DNA from: Burkholderia savannae
GTDB taxonomy: Bacteria > Pseudomonadota > Gammaproteobacteria > Burkholderiales > Burkholderiaceae
Direction of reading: 5' to 3'
Assembly: GCF_001524445.2 (NCBI RefSeq)
Contig: NZ_CP013417.1
Coordinates: 1,240,001-1,304,000 of the forward strand
DNA length: 64,000 bases
Shown: in pieces, positions 14,963-24,437 of the stretch
How positions within the stretch are numbered: the stretch's first letter is position 1
How the letters are laid out: every line of letters begins with the position of its first letter
Notes under the pieces: model-generated
The model's input: the letters and a program-made list of their open reading frames with translations, nothing else
The model's database searches: none
Told to the model about the DNA's origin: nothing
Position numbers and translations under genes: made by a program

Positions 14963-17900
14963 ATGTCGAATGTACCTAAAAGTCCCGCTCAAAAAAGCGC
15001 GGGCACGCCGGGCGAGCCGCGCCCCGCCGGCGCGTCGGCGCAACGGCCGCCGCGCCCCCGGCAGACGGCCCCCGAGCCGGATCGCGCGCCGAGCGCCGAG
15101 CGCCGCGATTGCGGCCCTCGCGCCACCCGGCCGCCGCGCGCGCGCATCGCGCCGAATCCCGTTCCGCCGATCACGTTTCCCGAGAGCCTGCCCGTGTCGG
15201 GCAAGCGCGACGAGATCGCGCGCGCGATCGCCGCTCACCAGGTCGTGATCGTCTGCGGCGAGACGGGCTCGGGCAAGACGACCCAGTTGCCGAAGATCTG
15301 CCTCGCGCTCGGTCGCGGCCTCGGCGCGGGCGGCTCGGGCCTGATCGGCCACACGCAGCCGCGCCGGCTCGCGGCGTCGTCGACGGGCCGGCGGATCGCG
15401 GAGGAGCTCGGCACGCCGTTCGGCGAGGTGGTCGGCTACAAGGTGCGCTTCACCGACAATCTCGCGCCGGGCGCGTCCGTCAAGCTGATGACGGACGGCA
15501 TCCTGCTTGCCGAGACGCAGACCGATCCGCTGCTGAAGGCGTACGACACGCTCATCATCGACGAGGCGCACGAGCGCAGCCTGAACATCGATTTCCTGCT
15601 CGGCTACCTGAAGCAGATCCTGCCGAAGCGGCCGGAATTGAAGCTGATCGTCACGTCGGCGACGATCGACGCGGACCGCTTCGCGCGCCATTTCGGCAGC
15701 GACGAGCGGCCCGCGCCGGTGATCGAGGTGAGCGGGCGGCTGTATCCGGTCGAACTGCGCTACCGGCCGATCGCCGACGACCGGCCGGCCGCCGTGCGCC
15801 ACGCGGAGGGCGCGGGCTCGGGCCGCGACCGCGCGAAGACCGCGCGCGAGGCGGAGCGCGACCTGATGGACGGCATCGTCGACGCGGTCGACGAGCTGTG
15901 CCGCGAAGGCCCGGGCGACGTGCTCGTGTTCCTCGCCGGCGAGCGCGAGATCCGCGACGCGGCCGAGGCGCTGCGCAAGCACCATCCGCCGCACACCGAG
16001 ATCCTGCCGCTCTTCGCGCGGCTGTCGGCGGCCGAGCAGGAGCGCGTGTTCAAGCCGTCGAACGCGCGCCGGATCGTGCTCGCGACGAACGTCGCCGAGA
16101 CGTCGCTCACGGTGCCGGGCATCCGCTACGTCGTCGATACGGGCCTCGCGCGCGTGAAGCGCTATTCGTACCGGAACAAGGTCGAGCAGTTGCAGATCGA
16201 GTCGGTTTCGCAGGCGGCCGCGAACCAGCGCGCGGGCCGCTGCGGCCGCGTCGCCGACGGCATCTGCATCCGCCTCTACGAAGAGAGCGATTTCGCCGGC
16301 CGCGCGCGCTTCACCGATCCGGAAATCCTGCGCTCGTCGCTCGCCTCGGTGATTCTGCGGATGAAATCGCTGCATCTGTCGGCGATCGAATCGTTCCCGT
16401 TCATCGAGCCGCCGCCCGGCCGAGCGATCGCGGACGGCTATCAGTTGCTCAACGAGCTCGGCGCGGTCGACGACGACAACGCGCTCACGCCGCTCGGCCG
16501 CGAGCTCGCGCGCCTGCCGCTCGATCCGCGGGTCGGGCGGATGATCCTCGCCGCGCGCGACCAGCAGGCTCTGCGGGAAGTGCTCGTGATCGCGAGCGCG
16601 CTGTCGGTGCAGGACCCGCGCGACCGCCCGCTCGACGCGCAGGAGCAGGCCGACCAGGCGCACCGGCGCTTCGCCGACGAGCGCTCCGAATTCGTCCAGT
16701 GGCTCAGGATCTGGGCGTGGTTCGAGGAGGCCGTCGCGCACAAGAAGTCCAACCGGCAGCTCGTCGACGCATGCCGGCAGAATTTCCTGTCGCACCTGCG
16801 GCTGCGCGAGTGGCGCGACGTCCACTCGCAGCTCTTGACCGTCGTGCGCGAGCACGGCTGGCGGCTGAACGAGGCCGAAGCGACGTTCGAGCAGATCCAC
16901 CTGTCGCTGCTGACGGGCCTGCTCGGCAATATCGGCTTCAAGGCCGACGACGAGCCGCACTATCTCGGCGCGCGCGGGATCAAGTTCCATCTGTGGCCCG
17001 GTTCCGCGCTCGTGAAGAAGGCGGGGCGCTGGGTGATGGCGGCCGAACTCGTCGAGACGAGCCGCCTGTACGCGCGCTGCATCGCGAAGATCGAGCCCGA
17101 ATGGATCGAGCGGATCGGCGCGCACCTGCTGAAGAAATCGCTGTCGGAGCCGCACTGGGAGAAGCGCCCGGCGCAGGTCAGCGCGTACGAGCGCGCGACG
17201 CTGTACGGGCTCACCGTCTATCACCGGCGGCGCGTCGCGTTCGGCCGGCAGGACCCGGCGCGCGCGCGCGAGCTCTTCATTCGCGGCGCGCTCGTCGACG
17301 GCGAATTCGACACGAAGCTCGCGTTCTTCGCGCACAACCGCAAGCTGCTCGCCGACATCGAGCAGCTCGAGCACAAGTCGCGCCGGCAGGACGTGCTCGT
17401 CGACGACGCACTGATCCACGCGTTCTACGATCAGGCGATTGCGCAGGGCGTCCATACGGGCGCCGCGTTCGAGCGCTGGTATCGCGACGAGGTGAGGAAG
17501 AGCGGGCAGCCGGAGGACAAGCTGCGCCTGCTGTATCTGTCGCGCGACGACCTGATGCGCCACGAGGCCGCCGGCGTGACGACCGACCTGTTCCCGAAGC
17601 GCGCGACGATGGCGGGCGTCGAGATGGCGCTCTCGTATCACTTCGAGCCCGGCGCGCCGCGCGACGGCGTGACGCTCGCGGTGCCGCTGTTCGCGCTGAA
17701 CCAGGTCGACGCGCGCCGCGCCGAGTGGCTCGTGCCGGGGATGCTGAAGGAGAAGGTGCAACTGCTGCTGAAGTCGCTGCCGCAGAAGCTGCGCCGCCAT
17801 TGCGTGCCGCTGCCCGAGTACGCGGCGGGCTTCGTCGAGCGCGCCGGCGCCGAGCGCTTCGGCGCGGCCGGCGTAGGCGTGGGCGGCCTCGTCGAGGCGC

Positions 17901-19162
17901 TGATCGCCGACATCCGCGCAGAGACGCAGGTCGCGACGAAGACGTCCGACTTCAAGCTCGAGACGCTGCCCGCGCACCTGTTCATGAACTTCAAGGTGAT
18001 CGACGAGCACGGCCGGCAGCTCGCGATGGGCCGCAATCTCGCGCAGTTGCGCGCGGAGCTGGGCGCGCAGGCGCAGCAGCACTTCCAGAAGATCGCCGCC
18101 GCGGCCACGCTCGCGCCGGCGGGCGACGGCGCGGGCACGGCCGCCGCCGCGATTGCGGCGGGCGGCGCGCGGCCCGCCGCCCGCGCCGGTGCAGGTGCAG
18201 GTGCAGGTGCAGGTGCAGGTGCAGGTGCAGGTGCGCGCGCCGGCGCGTCGTCGCAGGCCGCGGCGCCGTCGGCGGCGCAAGCGGGCGCGGCCGACGCCGG
18301 CGCGACGGCGCTCTACGAGAACCTCACGACGTGGAACTTCGGCAAGCTGCCGGAGCTGCTCGAGATCCGCCGGCGCGGCGAGACGCTGTTCGGCTATCCG
18401 GCGCTCGTCGATCGCGGCACGCATTGCGACGTCGAGGTGTTCGATTCGCCCGAGGAGGCGGCGCGGATTCACCGCGCGGGCCTCAGACGCCTGTTCGCGC
18501 TGCAGCTCAAGGAGCCGATCAAGTATCTGGAGAAGAACCTGCCGGGGCTGCGCGAGATGGCGATGCAGTACATGTCGCTCGGCACGCAGGACGAGCTGCG
18601 CGACCAGCTGATCGTGACGGCGCTCGATCGCGCGTGCCTGCAGGAGCCGCTGCCCGCCGACGACGCGAGCTTCCACGCGCGCCGCGACGAGGGCCGGAGC
18701 CGCCTGAACCTGCTCGCGCAGGAGATCGCGCGGCTCGTCGGGCAGATCCTCGCCGAATACGCGGGGCTCGCGAAGAAGCTCGCGCAGGCGAAGCCGTTCC
18801 CGGCCGCGCACGCGGACATGCAGGGCCAGCTCGCGGCGCTCGCCGGCAAGCGCTTCGTCGTCGACACGCCTTACGCACAGCTTGCGCACTTCCCGCGCTA
18901 CCTGAAGGGAGTCGCGCTGCGGATCGACAAGCTGAAGGCCGATCCCGCCCGCGACGCGCGCCAGTTCGCCGAGCTGCAGCCGCTCGCGCAGCACTATCAG
19001 CGCTCGGTCGCGCAGCGCGGCGGCGTGGCGGACGCGCGGCTCGCCGAGTTCCGGTGGCTCCTCGAGGAGCTGCGGATCTCGCTTTTCGCACAGGAGTTGC
19101 GCACGCCGATGCCGGTATCGGTCAAGCGGCTCTACAAAGTGTGGGAGTCGATGCAGCGCTGA
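14963..19162 (+). CDS. hrpA: ATP-dependent RNA helicase HrpA (DEAH box)
   Basis: A 1399-residue protein, in the range of long HrpA. After a ~65-residue low-complexity basic/Pro N terminus comes the DEAH helicase core: Walker A GETGSGKTTQLPK, TQPRRLAA, DEAH in IIDEAHERSLN, SAT in VTSATIDA, and the motif VI region QRAGRCGR. HA2/OB domains and the HrpA-specific C-terminal region (DUF3418) follow. The protein unwinds RNA and is linked to mRNA processing and to rescue of stalled ribosomes. An in-frame GGTGCA hexamer tract inserts a Gly-Ala dipeptide repeat at about residues 1076-1091 in a poorly conserved linker. The start is ATG 14963. Confidence 0.93.
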   Translation: MSNVPKSPAQKSAGTPGEPRPAGASAQRPPRPRQTAPEPDRAPSAERRDCGPRATRPPRARIAPNPVPPITFPESLPVSGKRDEIARAIAAHQVVIVCGETGSGKTTQLPKICLALGRGLGAGGSGLIGHTQPRRLAASSTGRRIAEELGTPFGEVVGYKVRFTDNLAPGASVKLMTDGILLAETQTDPLLKAYDTLIIDEAHERSLNIDFLLGYLKQILPKRPELKLIVTSATIDADRFARHFGSDERPAPVIEVSGRLYPVELRYRPIADDRPAAVRHAEGAGSGRDRAKTAREAERDLMDGIVDAVDELCREGPGDVLVFLAGEREIRDAAEALRKHHPPHTEILPLFARLSAAEQERVFKPSNARRIVLATNVAETSLTVPGIRYVVDTGLARVKRYSYRNKVEQLQIESVSQAAANQRAGRCGRVADGICIRLYEESDFAGRARFTDPEILRSSLASVILRMKSLHLSAIESFPFIEPPPGRAIADGYQLLNELGAVDDDNALTPLGRELARLPLDPRVGRMILAARDQQALREVLVIASALSVQDPRDRPLDAQEQADQAHRRFADERSEFVQWLRIWAWFEEAVAHKKSNRQLVDACRQNFLSHLRLREWRDVHSQLLTVVREHGWRLNEAEATFEQIHLSLLTGLLGNIGFKADDEPHYLGARGIKFHLWPGSALVKKAGRWVMAAELVETSRLYARCIAKIEPEWIERIGAHLLKKSLSEPHWEKRPAQVSAYERATLYGLTVYHRRRVAFGRQDPARARELFIRGALVDGEFDTKLAFFAHNRKLLADIEQLEHKSRRQDVLVDDALIHAFYDQAIAQGVHTGAAFERWYRDEVRKSGQPEDKLRLLYLSRDDLMRHEAAGVTTDLFPKRATMAGVEMALSYHFEPGAPRDGVTLAVPLFALNQVDARRAEWLVPGMLKEKVQLLLKSLPQKLRRHCVPLPEYAAGFVERAGAERFGAAGVGVGGLVEALIADIRAETQVATKTSDFKLETLPAHLFMNFKVIDEHGRQLAMGRNLAQLRAELGAQAQQHFQKIAAAATLAPAGDGAGTAAAAIAAGGARPAARAGAGAGAGAGAGAGAGARAGASSQAAAPSAAQAGAADAGATALYENLTTWNFGKLPELLEIRRRGETLFGYPALVDRGTHCDVEVFDSPEEAARIHRAGLRRLFALQLKEPIKYLEKNLPGLREMAMQYMSLGTQDELRDQLIVTALDRACLQEPLPADDASFHARRDEGRSRLNLLAQEIARLVGQILAEYAGLAKKLAQAKPFPAAHADMQGQLAALAGKRFVVDTPYAQLAHFPRYLKGVALRIDKLKADPARDARQFAELQPLAQHYQRSVAQRGGVADARLAEFRWLLEELRISLFAQELRTPMPVSVKRLYKVWESMQR
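18188..18235 (+). repeat. In-frame hexanucleotide tandem repeat in hrpA
   Basis: Seven perfect copies of GGTGCA (18188-18229) and an eighth ending in GCG encode alternating Gly-Ala. The unit is a multiple of three, so slippage would change protein length without a frameshift. Confidence 0.95.
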
Positions 19163-19262
19163 ACGCGGTTCAGAGTATGCGGGTTCACACACGGGCGCGG
19201 GACGTCAACCGGAGGCGCTCTCGCGCGTTTTACAATCACGCCAGTCCACGACGTGAGTCTTC

Positions 19263-20255
19263 ATGCGCAATTTCCTTTCCCTCGGCCGCACGCTCGCGCT
19301 TGCCGCCGCCGTGCTGGCGCCCGTCGCCGCCTTCGCGAACAACGTGATCGTGCTGAATTCGGCCGAAGCGACGCTTTCCCTGATCGACGAGGGCTCCCGC
19401 CAGGTCGTCGGTCAGTATCCGACCGGCAAGGAGCCGCACCACCTGATGGCGACGCCCGACAATTCGTCGCTGATCGTCGCGAACTCGGTGTCCAACAGCC
19501 TGATGTTCCTCGATCCGAAGACGGGCAAGCCGCAGCGCACGCTCGAAGGAATCGACGATCCGTACCAGCTCGGCTTCTCGCCCGACCGCAAGTGGTTCGT
19601 CGCGGCGGGCCTGCGGCTCGACCGCGTCGACATCTACAGCTATGACGGCCGCGATCTGAAGCTCGCCAAGCGCGTGCCGCTCGAGGTGATGCCGAGCCAC
19701 CTCGCGTTCACGAAGGACAGCAAGACGGTGCTCGTGTCGCTGCAGGTGTCGGGCGAGCTCGCCGCGATCGATCTGGCGACGCAGACGGTCAAGTGGAAGA
19801 TGAAGGTCGGCAAGGTGCCGGCGGGCCTCTGGCTCACGCCCGGCGACAAGTACGTGCTGATCGGGATGACGGGCGCCGATTACGTCGCCGTCGTCGACTG
19901 GCGCAACCAGAAGATCGTGAAAACGATTCCGACCGGCAAGGGCGCGCACAACTTCCGCTCGCTCGCGGACGGCACGCACGTCGCCGTGACGAACCGGGTC
20001 GCGAACACGATCAGCATCATCGACGAGAACGCGCTCGTGAACGTCGGCGACATCACGGGCCTTTTGCCCGGCCCGGACGACATGGAGCTGTCCGCCGACA
20101 AGAAGACGCTGTGGGTGACGTTCCGCTTCGCGAAGAAGGTCGGCGTGATCGACCTGCCGAGCCGCAAGCTGATCCAGACGATTTCGGTCGGCCGCTCGCC
20201 GCACGGGATCTATTTCTACGACCGGGCACCGTGGACGGCGCCGAACGGCGCGTGA
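19263..20255 (+). CDS. Secreted YncE-like beta-propeller repeat protein
   Basis: A 330-residue protein. An N-terminal signal peptide (residues 1-25, ending in AAFA) is followed by repeating blade units of about 40 residues with the YVTN-type pattern, e.g. SLIVANSVSNSLMFLDPKTG, AAIDLATQTVKWKMKVG, TISIIDENALVNVG and VGVIDLPSRKLIQTISVG. Such seven-bladed propellers are periplasmic binding or scaffold proteins, some of them DNA- or metal-linked; the ligand here is unknown. The next gene starts 19 bp after its stop, so the two are probably co-expressed. Confidence 0.85.
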   Translation: MRNFLSLGRTLALAAAVLAPVAAFANNVIVLNSAEATLSLIDEGSRQVVGQYPTGKEPHHLMATPDNSSLIVANSVSNSLMFLDPKTGKPQRTLEGIDDPYQLGFSPDRKWFVAAGLRLDRVDIYSYDGRDLKLAKRVPLEVMPSHLAFTKDSKTVLVSLQVSGELAAIDLATQTVKWKMKVGKVPAGLWLTPGDKYVLIGMTGADYVAVVDWRNQKIVKTIPTGKGAHNFRSLADGTHVAVTNRVANTISIIDENALVNVGDITGLLPGPDDMELSADKKTLWVTFRFAKKVGVIDLPSRKLIQTISVGRSPHGIYFYDRAPWTAPNGA

Positions 20256-20274
20256 CGAGGCGGGGGAGCGGTTC

Positions 20275-21264
20275 ATGCTGCATATGATCGTCGCCGCGCT
20301 CGACGGCTTCGTGTCCGATCTGCAGACCTGGCTGTACGTCGATGTCGTGCAGCCGGTGATGTTCAAGGTCGGCCTGATGGATTACGACGAGGACACGTAC
20401 GACGCGCTCTACTGGGTGATCGTCGGCGCGCTGCAAGTCGTCGCGATGTACGTGCTGCTGCGCCCGCTCGAGGCGCTGCGCCCGGTCGAGCAATGGGCGA
20501 ACCGCAAGGAGGCGCGGGTCGACGTGATCTACACGCTGATCGCGAAGCTCGGGATCTTCAACCTGTTCTTCTTTTTCGCGTTGCAGCCGCTTTTCGACAA
20601 CTTCCAGGCGCGGCTGCGCCTCCACGGCGTCTCGAACTTCAATCTCGACTACCTGTGGCCGGGCGTCACGTCGAAGCCGGTCGTCGCGTTCGCGATCTAC
20701 CTGATCGTGCTCGATTTCGCCGGCTACTGGTATCACCGCTGGCAGCACCGGATCGGCGTGTGGTGGGAGCTGCACGCGGTGCATCACAGCCAGCGCCAGA
20801 TGTCGCTCTGGTGCGACGACCGCAATCACCTGCTCGACGACGTGATCCAGGCGTGCTTTTTCGCGGCGATCGCGCTCGTGATCGGCGTGTCGCCGTCGCA
20901 ATTCGTCGTGCTGACCGCGCTCACGAACTTCGTGCAGAGTGTCCAGCATACGAACGCTCGGCTGCCGTTCGGCTGGCTCGGCGAACGCCTGTTCGTCAGC
21001 CCGACGTTCCACCGCCGCCATCATGCGGTCGGCTATGGCCACGAGGGCACGAAATACGGCTGCAACTTCGGCGTGCTGTTCCCGTGGTGGGACATGCTGT
21101 TTCGCACCGCGTCGTGGAACCGCACGCCGGAGCCGACGGGAATCCGCGAGCAGTACGAAGGGGTGTCGTATGGCGACGGCTTCTGGGCGCAGCACTGGCT
21201 CGCGTTCGTGCGGATCGCACGGCGGCTCGCGCCGAAGAAGGCGCGCGGCGCTGCTTCGGCGTAA
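20275..21264 (+). CDS. Sterol desaturase / fatty acid hydroxylase family membrane protein
   Basis: A 329-residue integral membrane protein with the tripartite histidine clusters of the non-haem di-iron hydroxylase superfamily: HRWQH at about residues 154-158, HAVHH at about 167-171, and HRRHH at about 245-249. Several hydrophobic helices precede and separate them. Members hydroxylate or desaturate lipids using O2. The substrate is unknown. It follows the beta-propeller gene closely and has GGGGGAGCGG upstream of the ATG. Confidence 0.88.
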   Translation: MLHMIVAALDGFVSDLQTWLYVDVVQPVMFKVGLMDYDEDTYDALYWVIVGALQVVAMYVLLRPLEALRPVEQWANRKEARVDVIYTLIAKLGIFNLFFFFALQPLFDNFQARLRLHGVSNFNLDYLWPGVTSKPVVAFAIYLIVLDFAGYWYHRWQHRIGVWWELHAVHHSQRQMSLWCDDRNHLLDDVIQACFFAAIALVIGVSPSQFVVLTALTNFVQSVQHTNARLPFGWLGERLFVSPTFHRRHHAVGYGHEGTKYGCNFGVLFPWWDMLFRTASWNRTPEPTGIREQYEGVSYGDGFWAQHWLAFVRIARRLAPKKARGAASA

Positions 21265-21945
21265 GCGGGGCGCGGCGGGGGCGGGGCGAGCGGCGTTTCG
21301 GGCCGGCTCGGGCGGGGGGGCGCGGCGGCGTGCGGCGCCGGCTGGAAATCGCGCGCGCCGCGCCGTGCGTTTCGTCCGCGAAGCGGGTCTTTCGAATGGG
21401 CCGCCCGGGGCCGTCGTCCCCGGCGAGTCTGTCGCTTCTTTCTCGGCGTCGCGTCGAGCGGCGCTTTCAGCGGCGCTTTGTGTTCGTTTCCGGGCGATTT
21501 CCGTCGCTGCCCATCTGTGTTTTCACGCGTTTTCGGGCCGCGTCCGGACTTTTGCCGACGCCCGACGCCCGGCGGACGGCATGCGAGCGCGGCGGCGGTT
21601 TCCCGGGCGATGCCGGGCGGCTTTTCGCTTCGGGTTTCATTCGCCGTTGATACCGTATTTCGGCGGCCGGCCATTGCCATATTGGTCGCGCGACGCCGCG
21701 ATCGCTGCCCAACCGCCCAACTGCCCGCTGCCCTTTGTTCGTCACCCGTTGCCTGTCACGCCCGCTCTCGTTTCCGTTGCCCATCGCGCATCGCCCGACG
21801 CTCGCCGGCCATCGCCCGCGGCGCATGCACGCGATTCTCGCGTTCGCCATCCGACGCCGTGCTACCGCCCCGTTTTGCCGCGCGCATGCCGCGTGGTTTA
21901 TCCTTTCCGAGCCTTTCCCAATTCTCGATCGATGATCCGTCCCGC
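21265..21945. other. 680-bp intergenic region with no recognised feature
   Basis: Very GC-rich, without a codon pattern or start/Shine-Dalgarno combination that supports a gene. I see no clear terminator for the upstream desaturase and no repeat longer than about ten bases. The promoter of the EI24 gene is presumably in its right half, which becomes more AT-rich near 21900. Confidence 0.5.
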
Positions 21946-22779
21946 ATGAACGATCTGCTGCGCTCCTTCGGCCGGGCGCTCGCGAGTGCGCTGCACCCGC
22001 GGATGCTCTGGCTCACCTTCATGCCGTTTATCGTCGCCGCGGTGGTCTGGGGCGTCGTGCTGTGGTTCGCGTGGCAGCCGCTCGTCGACGCCGCGCGCGC
22101 CGCGCTCGACGGCTTCGCGCTGACGGCGCTCCTCTATAAGTTTTTCAACGCGATCGGCGCGTCGCAGTTGCATGCGGTCGTCGCGCCGTTCGTCGTCGTG
22201 TCGCTCACGATCCCGCTCATCGTGCTGACCGTGCTGCTGCTGATCGCGACGCTGTCGATGCCGGCCGTCGTCACCCATCTGTCGAAGCGGCAGTTCGCAT
22301 CGCTCGAGATGAAGCGCGGCGGCAACTGGTTCGGCAGCGTGTTCAATTCGCTGTGGGCCGCGCTCGCGAGCATCGTGCTGCTGATCGTCACGGTGCCGCT
22401 GTGGCTGATTCCGCCGTTCTTCGCGCTGCTGCCGCCCGTGATCTGGGGCTGGCTCACGTACCGCGTGATGACCTACGACGCGCTCGCGCTGCACGCGAGC
22501 GCGGACGAGCGCCGCATGCTCGTCCGCAAGCATCGCTGGCCGCTCTTCGGGATCGGCGTCGCGAGCGGGCTGCTCGGCACCGTGCCGACTTTCATCTGGG
22601 TGTCGTCGATCTGGATGATGGTGCTGTTTCCGTTCGTCGCCGCCGCGATGATCTGGGTCTACGCGTTCATCTTGGTGTTTTCGGCGCTGTGGTTCGGCTT
22701 CTATTGCCTGCGCGCGCTGCAGGATCAACGCGCGGCGGCGGCGAGCGCGACTTCCACGGATTTGACGAGGCAAGCATGA
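21946..22779 (+). CDS. EI24-domain (CysZ-like) integral membrane protein
   Basis: A 277-residue protein from ATG 21946. Four to six hydrophobic segments are visible: about residues 20-45, 75-105, 135-175 and 195-245. The arrangement, with the MLWLTFMPFIVAAVVWG opening, fits the EI24/CysZ family. CysZ members carry sulfate, but many beta-proteobacterial EI24 proteins have no assigned substrate. Its stop overlaps the next start (ATGA), which couples it to the MoCF-domain protein. Confidence 0.75.
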   Translation: MNDLLRSFGRALASALHPRMLWLTFMPFIVAAVVWGVVLWFAWQPLVDAARAALDGFALTALLYKFFNAIGASQLHAVVAPFVVVSLTIPLIVLTVLLLIATLSMPAVVTHLSKRQFASLEMKRGGNWFGSVFNSLWAALASIVLLIVTVPLWLIPPFFALLPPVIWGWLTYRVMTYDALALHASADERRMLVRKHRWPLFGIGVASGLLGTVPTFIWVSSIWMMVLFPFVAAAMIWVYAFILVFSALWFGFYCLRALQDQRAAAASATSTDLTRQA

Positions 22780-23585
22780 CCATCGGCATCATCATCATCG
22801 GCGACGAGATCCTGTCCGGCCGCCGCCAAGACAAGCACCTCGCAAAGGTGATCGAGCTCCTGAGCGCGCGGGGGCTCGCGCTAGGCTGGGCCGAGTACGT
22901 CGGCGACGATCCCGCGCGGATCACGGCGACGCTCGCGCGCACGTTCGCGTCGGGCGACATCGTGTTCTCGACGGGCGGCATCGGCGCGACGCCCGACGAC
23001 CACACGCGCCAGTGCGCGGCCGCCGCGCTCGGCGTGCCGCTCGAGCTGCACCCGCAGGCGAAGGCGCTGATCGAGGAGCGGATTCGCGAGACGCACACGG
23101 ACCCGGCGACGCCCGTCGATCTCGATTCGCCCGAGAACCGCCATCGCCTCAACATGGGCGTGTTTCCGCGCGGCGCGACGATCATTCCGAACGGCTACAA
23201 CCGGATTCCGGGTTTTTCGTGCGCCGACCACCACTTCGTGCCGGGTTTTCCGGTCATGGCGTGGCCGATGATCGAATGGGTGCTCGACACGAAGTACGCG
23301 CACCTGCACCACGCGACGCCGCACGCGGAGCGTTCGCTTTATGTGTTCGAGCTGCCCGAATCGACGCTGACGCCGCTGATGGAGAAGATCGAGCGCGACT
23401 TTCCGGGCGTGCGGGTGTTCAGCCTGCCGAGCGTGGGCGATGCGGAAAAGGGCGGGATCTATGCGCGCCGGCACATCGATCTCGGCGTGAAGGGCGAGCC
23501 GGAAGCGGTCGCGGCCGCGTTCGTGAAGCTGCGCGAAGGCGTGCATCTGCTCGGCGGCGATATCGTCGAGCCGCAACGCGGCTGA
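22776..23585 (+). CDS. MoCF-domain protein (competence/damage-inducible CinA-like, molybdopterin-binding fold)
   Basis: A 269-residue protein. The N-terminal MoCF_biosynth fold spans residues 1-170, with IIIIGDEILSGRRQDKH at the start and the conserved loop FSTGGIGATPDDHT at about 68-81. It lacks the C-terminal nicotinamide-deamidase domain of full-length CinA. Related stand-alone proteins hydrolyse nucleotide-type substrates such as FAD or CoA derivatives. The start is the ATG overlapping the EI24 stop. A role in molybdenum cofactor synthesis should not be assumed from the fold alone. Confidence 0.82.
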   Translation: MTIGIIIIGDEILSGRRQDKHLAKVIELLSARGLALGWAEYVGDDPARITATLARTFASGDIVFSTGGIGATPDDHTRQCAAAALGVPLELHPQAKALIEERIRETHTDPATPVDLDSPENRHRLNMGVFPRGATIIPNGYNRIPGFSCADHHFVPGFPVMAWPMIEWVLDTKYAHLHHATPHAERSLYVFELPESTLTPLMEKIERDFPGVRVFSLPSVGDAEKGGIYARRHIDLGVKGEPEAVAAAFVKLREGVHLLGGDIVEPQRG

Positions 23586-23714
23586 GCCGGGCGGGCGGCG
23601 CAGGCCATCGCCGCGCCGATGCAAGATTGCCAGGCGATAGAAGAAAAGAGGAAGGGCGCTTGATCGCGCCCGGGCCGCATGCCCGTCGACGCCGACGGGC
23701 GTCGCATCTTGCGT

Positions 23715-23765
23715 GACCGACCCGACCCGACCCGACCGACCCGACCCGACCCGACCCGACCGACT
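23715..23765 (+). repeat. GACCC pentanucleotide tandem repeat
   Basis: Seven GACCC units interrupted by four-base GACC units, in the gap between two convergent genes (stops at 23585 and 23875). The pattern is direct. It is a simple-sequence tract that could vary in length. Confidence 0.9.
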
Positions 23766-23874
23766 GCCTCGCCCCACACCGGGCCGCCCGACGCCGGCGC
23801 CCCGGCGCCGCCGTGGCGCGTCACGTCATCGCCGTGTCATCGGCCGGCCCGACGATGGCGGGCGGCAGTGCGCG

Positions 23875-24339
23875 TTACGCGCCGATCCAGGGCAGGCCGC
23901 GATGGCACCAGCCTTCGACGGTCTTGCGGTGTCCTTGCGCGTCCTTTGCGCCTTCGAACCCTTCAAGCAGATCGAACGCCTTCGTGAAGCCGGCCTGCGC
24001 GGCGGCCACCGCGGCAAGCTTCGAGCGCGCGGCGCTGCGGCACAGGAACAGAATCGGCTGATCGGGCTGCGCGGCCATGCGCAGCTGATCGATGAATTCC
24101 GCGTTCGGCACGCCGCCCGGATAGCGGGTCCATTCGATGTGCGCGTACTGGCCGTCGCCGACGAGCGGGCGGCCGACCCAGTCGAGCTCCGCGCGGGTGC
24201 GCACGTCGACGAGGCGCGCGGTCGGATCGAGTTGCAGCAGTTCGAAGGCCTCGGCGGGCGAGAGCGCGCCCGCGTAGTTCAGGTTGCCTTGCGTGCGGCG
24301 CGTGTCGGCTTGCGCGTAAAGCTGTTCAAGCGTACTCAT
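23875..24339 (-). CDS. Single-domain rhodanese-like sulfurtransferase
   Basis: A 154-residue protein. The rhodanese fold is visible as LVDVRTRAELDWVG at about residues 42-55 and the active-site loop LFLCRSAARSKLAA, whose Cys would carry the persulfide. ATG 24339 is chosen because residues before it are poorly protein-like and AGGAG lies upstream. It transfers sulfane sulfur to an unknown acceptor. It is divergent from glnA, with a 409-bp gap that holds the glnA control region. Confidence 0.85.
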   Translation of the reverse strand: MSTLEQLYAQADTRRTQGNLNYAGALSPAEAFELLQLDPTARLVDVRTRAELDWVGRPLVGDGQYAHIEWTRYPGGVPNAEFIDQLRMAAQPDQPILFLCRSAARSKLAAVAAAQAGFTKAFDLLEGFEGAKDAQGHRKTVEGWCHRGLPWIGA

Positions 24340-24437
24340 GGCGGGAGGTCTCCTGCGGATCAAAAAAGCATTCTAGCGCGCCGGGTGCGCGGCGACGGCC
24401 GGCGATTTCCGGCAGGCGATCGCTTCGATGTGCGGTT

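Noticed and set aside
14948..19192. Open frames of more than 1,400 codons antisense to, and in another frame of, hrpA
   Set aside because: They are by-products of very high third-position GC in hrpA. The products are Arg/Ala-rich with no family motifs and no ribosome sites.
21265..21945. N-terminal extension of the EI24 protein from a start near 21478
   Set aside because: The extra ~156 residues are Arg/Pro/Ser-rich and unlike a membrane protein. ATG 21946 begins directly before the first hydrophobic segment.
23715..23765. CRISPR array
   Set aside because: The repeats are five-base units without spacers. No CRISPR-like repeat-spacer pattern or cas gene is present in the window.
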